A stretch of DNA of 64,000 nucleotides from Cupriavidus yeoncheonensis (GTDB lineage: Bacteria; Pseudomonadota; Gammaproteobacteria; Burkholderiales; Burkholderiaceae): assembly GCF_905397275.1 (NCBI RefSeq), contig NZ_CAJPUY010000007.1, forward strand, positions 186,001 through 250,000, written 5' to 3'. This document shows, in pieces, positions 29,232-38,543 of the stretch (its first letter is position 1; every line of letters begins with the position of its first letter). A program made the position numbers and the translations under genes. The notes beneath the pieces are model-generated. The model was not told the DNA's origin. It saw only the letters and a program-made list of their open reading frames with translations, and did not search any database.

Positions 29232-32165
29232 TCAGTGCGCAGGTGCCGCGCGCAGGCGCGCGACGGTGGCTTCCACGTCCTGCCACGCGGGTTTGTCGGG
29301 GGCGAAGCGCGCACGCAGGTATTGCGTAAGTGCGGCGACTTGCTTGTCGTCGAGACTGTCCGCATAGGACGGCATGGCGCCCAGCGTGCTGTTCGGCGGT
29401 GCCGGCATGCCTTGCAGCAGCACCTGGATCACGTTGTCGGGCCGATCGCCGTGCAGGTTCGTGTTCAGTGCCAGCGAAGGCTTCACACCGAACTGGCGCA
29501 TGCCCTGCTCGGACTGATGGCACACGGCGCACGCGCTTTGGTACAGGCGTGCAGCGGGGCCGCCCAGCGAGCCGGCGGCCTCGGCGCTGCGCCGCTCGTA
29601 CTGCGCGGCCTGCGCGGTGATCTGCGCGGGCGACGGTGGCGGGGCGCTGAACGACGCGACGTAGTGCGCGATGGCGCGCACGTCGGATTCCGGCAGCAGC
29701 GCAAGCTCTTCGACCACCGGGGCCATTGGCCCGGCGGCGGCGCCGTGATGCACCGCGTAGCCGCCGCGCAGATAGGTGAACAAGGCGTCTTCGGTCCACG
29801 GTACCGGCGCACGCGACAGCGCGGTCAGTGCGGGCGCATCCCAGCCTTCCGCGGTGCCGCCGGTCAGGTAGTGGCGTCCGCCTTTCTCGCCGCCCAGCGC
29901 ATTGCGCGGCGAATGGCAGGCGCTGCAGTGGCCCAGGCCTTCGGCCAGGTAAGCGCCACGGTTCCATTGCGCCGAGCGCGTGGTATCCGGCTGGAACGGT
30001 GCGTTGCGGTGGAACAGCAGGTTCCAGCCAGCCAGCAGCGGGCGCATATTGAACGGGAAGGCCAGTTCGGTGCGCGGCACGCTCGTCTTCACGGGCTCGG
30101 CCGACATCAGGTAGGCGTACAGGGACTGCATGTCGGCGTCGCTGATCTTCGCGAAGGCCGTATAGGGAAACGCCGGATACAGGCGGCGGCCATCGCGATG
30201 GATGCCTTCGCGCATGGCGCGCTCGAACGCGGCGAACGACCAGGTACCGATGCCGGTCTCGGCATCGGGCGTGATGTTGGTGCTGTAGACCGTGCCGAAC
30301 GGCGTTTCCAGCGCCAGGCCGCCGGCATTCTTCACGCCGCCGGGCGTGGTATGGCAGACCGCGCAGTCGCCCGCGGCCGCCACCAGCCGTCCGCGTTCCA
30401 GCGTGGCGGCCGAATAGAAGCCAGGCTCAGTCGGCGCCACGGGCGCGATGGGCGCGCGCCATGGCAACACCGTGGCGCACAGGCCGGCCGCCGCTGCCGC
30501 GGCAGCTGCAAGCCAGCCAAGCTTGCTGCGCCGCTTCTCTGGCTGTTGCGAGTCCAGTGCCAGCCGGATGCGCTCGGCGCTGAATGGCGGTTCGCGCAGC
30601 CGTACACCGGTCGCATCGAAGATTGCGTTAGCGACGGCCGCCGCGGCCGGCAGCGTCGCGGCGGGGCCGGCGGCCAGCGTATTGCGCGTGGCGAGGGACC
30701 CAGCCATGCGGACTTCCGGCACTGCAGCGCCAGTGACCGCGGGCAGGCTGCTGCCGGAGGTCTCGGGCTGCCCGGCGGGCCACGCATCGAAGCCCGACGA
30801 TTGCGCGGTCAGCTGCCGCGCGGTCTGCGCGACCATCTGTTCCAGCGCGGGCGCTGCCGGCGTCGCGCGCTGTGGCACCGTCGATTCGCTGTCGTGTCCG
30901 ACGGTCACGCGCGTGACGGCGAGTTCGCCGGTGGTGCCGTCGACTTCCACTTCCGCGACCCACGCCGACCAGCTTTGCGCGGCGTCGCTCTCCACGGCAT
31001 GCGCATACGCGAAGCCGCGGCCACGGCGCACGTTGGCGCCGCGCGCGGCGCCTGGGCGCTGTGCCGACGGGTTCCACCCCGCGCGCTCGGCCACGTCGCG
31101 GACCAGCGCCGCGCCGCGCGCATCGTCAAGGTGTCCGAGCCGCAGCGCGACCGGATCGGTGCCTGCGCTGGCGGCAATCTCGTCGAGGTGTGATTCCTGC
31201 GCGAAGACCTGCGCGCGGGCATAAGCCAGAGGCGTGTCTGGCGAGCTGGCAGTCGGGCCGGCGGCGCAGATGTCGATGTTGGTGATGCGGTAGGGCGGCA
31301 ATGCGCCGTCGCCGGCTTCCGCGTCGATGGCCACATCCGCCACCGGCGCCACCGTGTGCGTCAGCCACAGTGCCAACGGTACGGCCGGCGCGCAGGTGCC
31401 GCCGAGCGTGGCGGCGTATGCGTCGATCACGGCGCCGGCGTGCGCGCTGTCGATCTGCCAGTCCAGCGTTGCCTCGGCCAGCCCAACGTCGTCAGCGGTA
31501 ATGGTGCGCCGCACGCAGCCGCCCGCGGCGTGCGCCATCAGGGCTGCATCGGCGGCGGCATGGTGTGCGAGCAGGCCCGGGTCGCCGCTGTCGTCGGCGC
31601 TTTGCCAGCACACCAGCGAAACCTGATGTTCGGCAATGCCAAGCAGTGTGGCCAGTTCCTCGCGCAGTGCGCCAGGGCGCGCACTGGGCAGCCAGACGCG
31701 CAGCGCACCATCGCGCCAGTCGGCGATGGCCGTGCAGGTGGCCGTCGTCGCCTGCATGCCGGCCAGCGGCCACTGGTAACGCTGCGCCTGGCGGGCGTGC
31801 GATTGTGCGAGGGCGCCGGCAGCATTGCCAAGCTGCGCCAGCGCGCGCCGCCGCACGGGCACCGTCCCCGGTGCGGGCGGTTGGGCCCAGCGCGCCCGCA
31901 GCGCGGCCGCCGCGTGCGCGGCCTGTTCATCGGAGTCAGCCACCACGCCGGCGAAGTTGTTGCGGACAATCACGGCTCGCACGCCCGGCGTCGCGGCCGC
32001 AGCGTCCCGGTCCGCGCCGAGCAGGCGTGCAACGAGAGGCTGGCCGCCGGCCCAGTGGAGTCCCGGCGGACGCAACACATGCGCGGCAAGGCACTGCGGG
32101 ATCGGGGGAGGACTGCCGGCTGCCGTGGCGACGGCGGCCGCGCGGGGCGCCAGCGTATCGTTCAC
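29232..32165 (-). CDS. ndhM: nicotinate dehydrogenase cytochrome c subunit with degenerate molybdopterin domain (NdhM/NicB-like)
   Basis: This 977-residue protein starts at a GTG that shares GTGA with the ndhS stop. Residues 10 to about 540 are a molybdopterin-binding-like domain of the aldehyde oxidase family; residues 549-569 form a membrane helix; three haem c sites follow at CAVCH (601-605), CSACH (747-751) and CAVCH (879-883). The domain has lost the catalytic glutamate: where the active paralogue in this island has LGAGESASLPG, it has LAAGPAATLPA. This matches what I remember of the medium subunit of Comamonas testosteroni nicotinate dehydrogenase. It should pass electrons from the molybdenum subunit to the respiratory chain. 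Confidence 0.85.
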   Translation of the reverse strand: MNDTLAPRAAAVATAAGSPPPIPQCLAAHVLRPPGLHWAGGQPLVARLLGADRDAAAATPGVRAVIVRNNFAGVVADSDEQAAHAAAALRARWAQPPAPGTVPVRRRALAQLGNAAGALAQSHARQAQRYQWPLAGMQATTATCTAIADWRDGALRVWLPSARPGALREELATLLGIAEHQVSLVCWQSADDSGDPGLLAHHAAADAALMAHAAGGCVRRTITADDVGLAEATLDWQIDSAHAGAVIDAYAATLGGTCAPAVPLALWLTHTVAPVADVAIDAEAGDGALPPYRITNIDICAAGPTASSPDTPLAYARAQVFAQESHLDEIAASAGTDPVALRLGHLDDARGAALVRDVAERAGWNPSAQRPGAARGANVRRGRGFAYAHAVESDAAQSWSAWVAEVEVDGTTGELAVTRVTVGHDSESTVPQRATPAAPALEQMVAQTARQLTAQSSGFDAWPAGQPETSGSSLPAVTGAAVPEVRMAGSLATRNTLAAGPAATLPAAAAVANAIFDATGVRLREPPFSAERIRLALDSQQPEKRRSKLGWLAAAAAAAAGLCATVLPWRAPIAPVAPTEPGFYSAATLERGRLVAAAGDCAVCHTTPGGVKNAGGLALETPFGTVYSTNITPDAETGIGTWSFAAFERAMREGIHRDGRRLYPAFPYTAFAKISDADMQSLYAYLMSAEPVKTSVPRTELAFPFNMRPLLAGWNLLFHRNAPFQPDTTRSAQWNRGAYLAEGLGHCSACHSPRNALGGEKGGRHYLTGGTAEGWDAPALTALSRAPVPWTEDALFTYLRGGYAVHHGAAAGPMAPVVEELALLPESDVRAIAHYVASFSAPPPSPAQITAQAAQYERRSAEAAGSLGGPAARLYQSACAVCHQSEQGMRQFGVKPSLALNTNLHGDRPDNVIQVLLQGMPAPPNSTLGAMPSYADSLDDKQVAALTQYLRARFAPDKPAWQDVEATVARLRAAPAH

Positions 32166-32659
32166 GACTGTGCTCCCTGCGCGCCTTCGCGCTGCAGGAC
32201 CGCCGCGCGCTGCACGGCGCGCACGATCTCGACATGCGTGCCGCAGCGGCACAGGTTGAAGCGCAGCGCCTCGCGGATCTCCGCCTCGCTCGGGTCCGGG
32301 TTCTCCGCAAGCAGGGCCTTCGCGGTCATGATCATGCCGTTGAGGCAGTAGCCGCACTGCGCGGCCTGCTCGTCGATAAATGCCTGCTGCACCGGGTCGG
32401 GATGCGCAGGCGTGCCCAGTCCCTCCAGCGTGGTCACGTCATGGCCGAGTACCGCCTTCACCGGCAGCACGCACGAGCGCGCGACGGTGCCGTCCACCAG
32501 CACGGTGCAGGCGCCGCACTGGCCCAGTCCGCAACCGTACTTCGGGCCATTGCAGGCCAGGTCGTTGCGCAGGACATAGAGCAGCGGCGTATCAGGCGCC
32601 ACGCAGACCGTATGGTCGGCGTGGTTGACATGAAGCGTCAGGGGGCGGGGCGCGTTCAT
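32162..32659 (-). CDS. nicA: nicotinate dehydrogenase 2Fe-2S subunit (NicA/NdhS)
   Basis: The 165-residue protein has the two 2Fe-2S clusters of molybdenum hydroxylases: a plant-type cluster with Cys43, Cys48, Cys51 (GCGLGQCGAC) and Cys63, and an alpha-helical cluster with Cys102, Cys105 (CGYC), Cys137 and Cys139 (CRC). It carries electrons from the molybdenum centre to the cytochrome subunit during hydroxylation of nicotinate to 6-hydroxynicotinate. Its stop overlaps the ndhM start. It lies 127 bases downstream of nicC and is probably transcribed with it. Confidence 0.92.
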   Translation of the reverse strand: MNAPRPLTLHVNHADHTVCVAPDTPLLYVLRNDLACNGPKYGCGLGQCGACTVLVDGTVARSCVLPVKAVLGHDVTTLEGLGTPAHPDPVQQAFIDEQAAQCGYCLNGMIMTAKALLAENPDPSEAEIREALRFNLCRCGTHVEIVRAVQRAAVLQREGAQGAQS

Positions 32660-32736
32660 CGGGGGCAGGTGGCGGTTTGAACATCACGCATCGCTGCGCC
32701 GCGCCCCTTCATGGCGAGGGGCTGTGGCGCGTCGGG

Positions 32737-32766
32737 CCCGTACGGTGGCCAGGCCGGCCGTACGGG
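32737..32766 (-). repeat. inverted repeat between nicC and nicA
   Basis: CCCGTACGG and CCGTACGGG form a perfect 9-bp dyad around a 12-base loop in the 127-base gap between nicC and nicA. It has no T-run. It could be an RNA hairpin that sets the relative level of nicC and the dehydrogenase, or a binding site. Confidence 0.6.
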
Positions 32767-32786
32767 CAGGTCGGCTCAGGCGGACA

Positions 32787-34064
<1,278 letters not shown>

Positions 34065-34196
34065 CTATGGAAAACCCTGATGCTAATGTGACCGTCTTCG
34101 CATTCCGCCCATTTATGGCGAATTAACGCGCAAATATAGGGAGAATGCTGTTCAGTGCGCACTGAATGAGTGCCGTCTGAGCTGCGCAGAATCTGT

Positions 34197-34225
34197 TTGC
34201 GCATATAAAGTGTGTACACTACAAT
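34197..34225 (+). promoter_or_regulatory. nicE promoter with operator in the spacer and -10 box
   Basis: TTGCGC (34197-34202), 17 bases and TACAAT (34220-34225) form the nicE promoter. AGTGTGTACACT (34209-34220), the exact reverse complement of the site at the nicC promoter, fills the spacer and touches the -10 box; both contain the palindrome GTGTACAC. The region between 33948 and 34314 otherwise holds no gene. Confidence 0.7.
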
Positions 34226-34314
34226 CAATCGCAACCGCGGACGCCTGGCACGACTGGCCTGGAGCGGACGGGTAGACAGGGCATTCCCCAGACAAACAGA
34301 TGACGGAGTCGACA

Positions 34315-35067
34315 GTGCAGAAAGTTTTCCGAATCGGCCAGATCGTGCCGAGCTCCAACACCACGATGGAAACCGAGATCCCGGCCATGCTGAGCGCGCG
34401 CCAGCAGATCCGCCCCGAACGGTTCACGTTCCATTCGAGCCGCATGCGCATGAAGAAGGTGGTCAAGGAAGAACTGGCCGCCATGGATGCCGAGTCCGAC
34501 CGCTGTGCCGTCGAACTTTCCGACGCACGCGTGGATGTGCTTGGCTATGCCTGCCTGGTCGCGATCATGGCGATGGGCCATGGCTACCACCGCAAGTCGG
34601 AACAGCGCCTGAAGGCCCACACCGTCGAGAACGGCGGCGATGCGCCGGTGATCACGAGTGCTGGCGCGCTGGTTGACGCCCTCAAGGTGATCGGCGCGAA
34701 GCGCATCGCCGTGGTCGCCCCGTACATGAAGCCGCTGACCGAGCTGGTGGTGGACTACATCCGCAACGAAGGCTACGAAGTCGTCGACTACCGCGCGCTG
34801 GAGATCCCGGACAACCTCGAAGTGGGTCGCCACGATCCGGCCAGGCTGCCGGCCATCGTCGCGCAGATGAATATCGCCGACGTCGATGCCATCGTGCTGT
34901 CGGCCTGCGTGCAGATGCCGTCGCTGCCCGCCGTGGCCAAGGTCGAGGCGATGACCGGCAAGCCGGTGATCACGGCGGCCATCGCCACCACCTACGCCAT
35001 GCTGCGCGCACTGGACCTGGAGCCGGTCGTGCCGGGCGCGGGCGCGCTGCTGTCGGGCGCCTACTGA
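34315..35067 (+). CDS. nicE: maleate isomerase
   Basis: The enzyme converts maleate to fumarate, the last step of the pathway. From the GTG at 34315, with GGAG six bases upstream, it is 250 residues, the usual length; an ATG at 34300 would add five residues. It belongs to the Asp/Glu racemase superfamily. The two catalytic cysteines are Cys80 (LGYACLVAIMAMG) and Cys198 (LSACVQMPSL), 118 residues apart as in P. putida NicE. The N-terminal IGQIVPSSNTTMETEIP is typical. It is first of the plus-strand genes nicE-D-X-F. Confidence 0.95.
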   Translation: MQKVFRIGQIVPSSNTTMETEIPAMLSARQQIRPERFTFHSSRMRMKKVVKEELAAMDAESDRCAVELSDARVDVLGYACLVAIMAMGHGYHRKSEQRLKAHTVENGGDAPVITSAGALVDALKVIGAKRIAVVAPYMKPLTELVVDYIRNEGYEVVDYRALEIPDNLEVGRHDPARLPAIVAQMNIADVDAIVLSACVQMPSLPAVAKVEAMTGKPVITAAIATTYAMLRALDLEPVVPGAGALLSGAY

Positions 35068-35077
35068 GGGCCGCGGC

Positions 35078-35911
35078 ATGAGCACCTTCCTCTATGGCGG
35101 CAACGTCCACGCCAACAACATCCGCCAGCACTACCTGCGCTATGGCGGCAACGATGGCGAACGCGCGTCGCGCGATGCCGTGATCATCGTGCCTGGCATC
35201 ACGAGCCCGGCCATTACGTGGGGCTTCGTCGGCGAGCAGTTCGGCCAGCGCTTTGACACGTATGTGCTGGACGTGCGCGGCCGCGGCCTGTCCGAAGCCA
35301 GCGACACGCTGGACTACAGCCTGGATGCGCAGGCCGCCGACGTGATCGCGTTCGCGCAGGCGCTGGGCCTGCGGCGCTATGCCATCGTCGGCCACTCGAT
35401 GGGCGGGCGCATCGGCGTTCGCGCCGCGCGGCAACGCCCCGCGGGCCTGACGCGCCTGGTGATGGTCGATCCGCCGGTCTCCGGCCCCGGCCGCCGCGCC
35501 TATCCCGCGCAACTGCCGTGGTACATCGATTCGATCCGCCTCGCGCGCGCCGGCATCGACGCCGAGGGCATGCGCCGCTTCTGCCCGACCTGGACGGACG
35601 AGCAACTGCGCCTGCGCGCCGAATGGCTGCACACCTGCGACGAGCGCGCGATCCTGGCGAGCTTCAACGGCTTCCATGAAGACGACATCCACGCCGACCT
35701 GCCGCACGTGTCGGTGCCCACGCTGCTGATGCGCGCCGGCCGCGGCGACGTGGTGCGCGACGAGGACGAGCAGGAGATCCGCGCGCTGCTGCCGGGCGTG
35801 CTGGTGAGCCACGTGGCCGATGCCGGCCACATGATCCCGTGGGACGACGAGGGCGGCTTCTATCGTGCCTTCGGCGATTTCCTCGGTGCCGCGCTGCCCG
35901 CGTTGGCCTGA
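35078..35911 (+). CDS. nicD: N-formylmaleamate deformylase
   Basis: The 277-residue alpha/beta hydrolase removes formate from N-formylmaleamate to give maleamate. The nucleophile is Ser107 in VGHSMGG, the acid is probably Asp131 (VMVDPP), and His251 is in DAGHMIPWDD. IIVPGITSPAITWGF carries the oxyanion loop. The spacing of the triad agrees with P. putida NicD. It lies 10 bases after nicE and 23 bases before nicX. Confidence 0.94.
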   Translation: MSTFLYGGNVHANNIRQHYLRYGGNDGERASRDAVIIVPGITSPAITWGFVGEQFGQRFDTYVLDVRGRGLSEASDTLDYSLDAQAADVIAFAQALGLRRYAIVGHSMGGRIGVRAARQRPAGLTRLVMVDPPVSGPGRRAYPAQLPWYIDSIRLARAGIDAEGMRRFCPTWTDEQLRLRAEWLHTCDERAILASFNGFHEDDIHADLPHVSVPTLLMRAGRGDVVRDEDEQEIRALLPGVLVSHVADAGHMIPWDDEGGFYRAFGDFLGAALPALA

Positions 35912-35934
35912 TATCCGCGATCGGAGGAGCAAAC

Positions 35935-37014
35935 ATGCCCGTAAGCGATTACGACCTGACCCAGGCGTGGAAGCAGGTGCTCACGCTGTCGAAGCTGGAA
36001 GCCGGCCAGACCGTCACCGTGCTGACCGGCGCCGCCACGCATCCGCAGACCCTGCGCACGGCCTTGGTGGCCGCAGCGTCGATGGGCGCCATCGTCAACC
36101 GGCTCGACCTGCCGCCCGTCAACGGCGAGAAGGCGCTGAGCCGCGACGCGCTGGCCTATCTCGGCACCACGCCGCTGACCGGCAATCCGGCCGCCATCGC
36201 CGCGCTCAAGGCGAGCGACCTTGTGCTCGACCTGATGACGCTGCTGTTCTCGCCCGAGCAGCATGACATCCTGAGCGGCGGCACCAAGATCCTGCTCGCG
36301 GTGGAGCCGCCCGAGGTGCTGGCGCGCATGGTTCCGGCCGAGGCCGACCGCAAGCGCGTGAAGGCCGCCACGGCGCGGCTGTCGCGCGCGCGGGAAATGC
36401 ACATCGTCTCCGACGCGGGCATGGACCTGCGCTGCCGCCTCGGCGAGTTCCCGGCGATCAGCGAGTACGGCTTCGTCGACGAGCCCGGCCGCTGGGACCA
36501 CTGGCCCAGCGGCTTCGTGCTGACCTGGCCGGACGAAGGCGGCACCAACGGCACCATCGTGCTGGACCGCGGCGACATCCTGCTGCCGATGAAGTCGTAT
36601 ATCCAGGAGCCGATCCGCGTCACGGTCGAGTCGGGTTATGTGAAGGCGATCGAAGGCGGGCTCGATGCCGAGCTGCTGGCCGACTACATGGCGTCGTTCA
36701 ACGATCCGGAAGCGTATGCGATGTCGCACATCGGCTGGGGCCTGCAGCCGCGCGCGAGCTGGTCGGCGCTGGCCATGTATGACCGGGAAGCCACCATCGG
36801 CATGGATGCGCGCGCGTACGAAGGCAACTTCCTGTGCTCGTTCGGTCCCAACAACGAGGCCGGCGGCAGCCGGACCACCGCCTGCCATATCGATATCCCG
36901 GTGCGCCACTGCACGGTCAGCCTCGATGGCGAACCCGTGGTGGTGCGCGGCAAGGTGACGGACGGCCATCACGCGCCCGTCAATACACTATTCAAGGAAG
37001 CCAGCCATGCATGA
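35935..37014 (+). CDS. nicX: 2,5-dihydroxypyridine 5,6-dioxygenase
   Basis: The 359-residue Fe(II) extradiol-type dioxygenase opens 2,5-dihydroxypyridine to N-formylmaleamate. His265 (MSHIGWG), His318 and Asp320 (CHIDIPV) fall at the same positions as the iron ligands reported for P. putida NicX. It is not related to ordinary extradiol dioxygenases but resembles leucine aminopeptidase-like M29 proteins. The start at 35935 has GGAGGAG upstream. The last 8 bases overlap nicF, so translation is probably coupled. Confidence 0.96.
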   Translation: MPVSDYDLTQAWKQVLTLSKLEAGQTVTVLTGAATHPQTLRTALVAAASMGAIVNRLDLPPVNGEKALSRDALAYLGTTPLTGNPAAIAALKASDLVLDLMTLLFSPEQHDILSGGTKILLAVEPPEVLARMVPAEADRKRVKAATARLSRAREMHIVSDAGMDLRCRLGEFPAISEYGFVDEPGRWDHWPSGFVLTWPDEGGTNGTIVLDRGDILLPMKSYIQEPIRVTVESGYVKAIEGGLDAELLADYMASFNDPEAYAMSHIGWGLQPRASWSALAMYDREATIGMDARAYEGNFLCSFGPNNEAGGSRTTACHIDIPVRHCTVSLDGEPVVVRGKVTDGHHAPVNTLFKEASHA

Positions 37015-37663
37015 AGAAGTCCAGACCTACCAGCGGCAAGGCTTTGGCACCGCCATGGAGATCCGGCCGCCGTACGGGCTGCTGATCATCGATTTCGTCA
37101 ACGGCTTTGCCGATCCGGCGGTCTTTGGCGGCGGCAATATCCCGGAGGCCATCCGCAACACGCAGCCGCTGCTGCGCGCGGCGCGCGAGCAGGGCTGGCC
37201 GGTGGCGCACAGCCGCATCGTGTTTGCCGATGACGACGCCGACCACAACATCTTCACGCTGAAGGTGCCCGGCATGCTGACGCTGAAGCAAGACAGCCAC
37301 AACAGCGCGATCGTGCCGGAACTCGCGCCGGCGGCCGGCGAGCTGGTGGTGCGCAAGACCGTGCCGTCGGCGTTCTTCGGCACGTCGCTGGCGGCGTGGC
37401 TCACGCAGCGCGGCGTGCAGACGCTGCTGGTGGCGGGCTGCGTCACCAGCGGCTGCGTGCGCGCGAGCGTGGTCGACGCGATGTCGCTCGGCTTCCGGCC
37501 GCTGGTGCTGTCGGACTGCGTCGGTGACCGCGCGCTCGGCCCGCACGCGGCGAACCTGTTCGACATGGAGCAGAAGTACGCCACCGTGCTGACCCGCGAC
37601 GAAGCGCTCGCGCAGATTGCGCAGATTGCGCAGCGCGTGCCGGGCGTGCGCGCGGCGGCCTGA
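37007..37663 (+). CDS. nicF: maleamate amidohydrolase
   Basis: The 218-residue isochorismatase-family enzyme hydrolyses maleamate to maleate and ammonia. The triad is Asp29 (LIIDFVNGF), Lys117 (VVRKTVPSAFFGT) and Cys150 (GCVTSGCVRAS). It overlaps nicX by 8 bases and ends the plus-strand catabolic operon; the TetR gene converges 27 bases downstream. Confidence 0.95.
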   Translation: MHEEVQTYQRQGFGTAMEIRPPYGLLIIDFVNGFADPAVFGGGNIPEAIRNTQPLLRAAREQGWPVAHSRIVFADDDADHNIFTLKVPGMLTLKQDSHNSAIVPELAPAAGELVVRKTVPSAFFGTSLAAWLTQRGVQTLLVAGCVTSGCVRASVVDAMSLGFRPLVLSDCVGDRALGPHAANLFDMEQKYATVLTRDEALAQIAQIAQRVPGVRAAA

Positions 37664-37690
37664 GGCGCGCCGGTGCGACCGATGCGCCGC

Positions 37691-38449
37691 TCAGCCGGCC
37701 ATTGCGCTGCGGGTCGTCGTGCTGCGCTTTCGGGCAGGCTTGCCGGAAGGCCTGGCCGGCGCGGGCGGGGCGTCGGGGATGGAGCCGGGCACCGCCACGG
37801 CGCGCAGCACCGTCTGCTGCATCACATCGCGCCAGTGCGAGACCGCGGCCGGGCTCATCATGGGTTCGCCGAGGAAGGCACTGAGCGTATGATGGTTCGA
37901 GTTGTAGAAGTAGCCGAGCGAGGCGATGACCATGTAGACATCGCGCGCGCCGGCGTCGGGCCGGAACAGGCCCGCCGCCTTGCCGCGCGACAGGATGCCG
38001 TCGAGCACGGACAGCGCGTAGCTGGAGATATCGCGCAGCCGCACCGACTTGCGCGCGTGCTTGCCTTGGCTCATGTTCTCGCTGGTCAGGATCGCGACGA
38101 ACTCCGGATGCTCCAGGTAGTAGTGCCAGACGAAGTCGATCAGTTGCGAGAGCGCGCGCACCGGATCGGCCGCGTCGAGCTCGCCTTCGAGTTTCTGCTC
38201 GGCTTCATTGAGCTGCAGGTAGATGGTCTCCAGGACTTCGACGAACAGCTTTTCCTTGCTGCCGAAGTAGTAGTAGATCATCCGGTCGTAGGTCTTGGCG
38301 AGCGAGGATATGCGTTCGATGCGCCCGCCATCGTAGCCGCGCTGCGCGAAGACCTTGACCGCCGCCTTCAGGATCCGGTCGCGGCTGTCCTGCGCCTGCC
38401 GGGCGCGCGTCCCGACTGCCGCGCGCTGGGTTGCGGTCTTGATGGTCAT
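37691..38449 (-). CDS. TetR-family transcriptional regulator
   Basis: The 252-residue protein starts MTIKTATQRAAVGTRAR and has a helix-turn-helix at about residues 22-68 (RILKAAVKVFAQRGYDGGRI, then YDRMIYYYFGSKEKLF). The C-terminal ligand domain resembles TetR_C_33 or NicS-like regulators. A Pro/Ala/Lys-rich tail closes it. It is divergent from the molybdopterin subunit gene (94-base gap) and convergent with nicF, so it may control ndhL and itself. P. putida has a TetR protein NicS that controls nicAB; by position this one is the best counterpart. Confidence 0.88.
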   Translation of the reverse strand: MTIKTATQRAAVGTRARQAQDSRDRILKAAVKVFAQRGYDGGRIERISSLAKTYDRMIYYYFGSKEKLFVEVLETIYLQLNEAEQKLEGELDAADPVRALSQLIDFVWHYYLEHPEFVAILTSENMSQGKHARKSVRLRDISSYALSVLDGILSRGKAAGLFRPDAGARDVYMVIASLGYFYNSNHHTLSAFLGEPMMSPAAVSHWRDVMQQTVLRAVAVPGSIPDAPPAPARPSGKPARKRSTTTRSAMAG

Positions 38450-38543
38450 GTTGGATGGCTCGGCATGAGATCTGTGTCTGGCAGGCAGTATAACGGCGGC
38501 ATCGAGGGTGCCGCCTGAAGCGAAGCGGCAAAATTCACGAGCT

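Noticed and set aside
28890-31193. A 767-codon plus-strand frame across ndhM
   Set aside because: It is antisense to the haem-bearing ndhM reading frame, whose CXXCH motifs and start overlap with nicA leave no doubt which strand codes.
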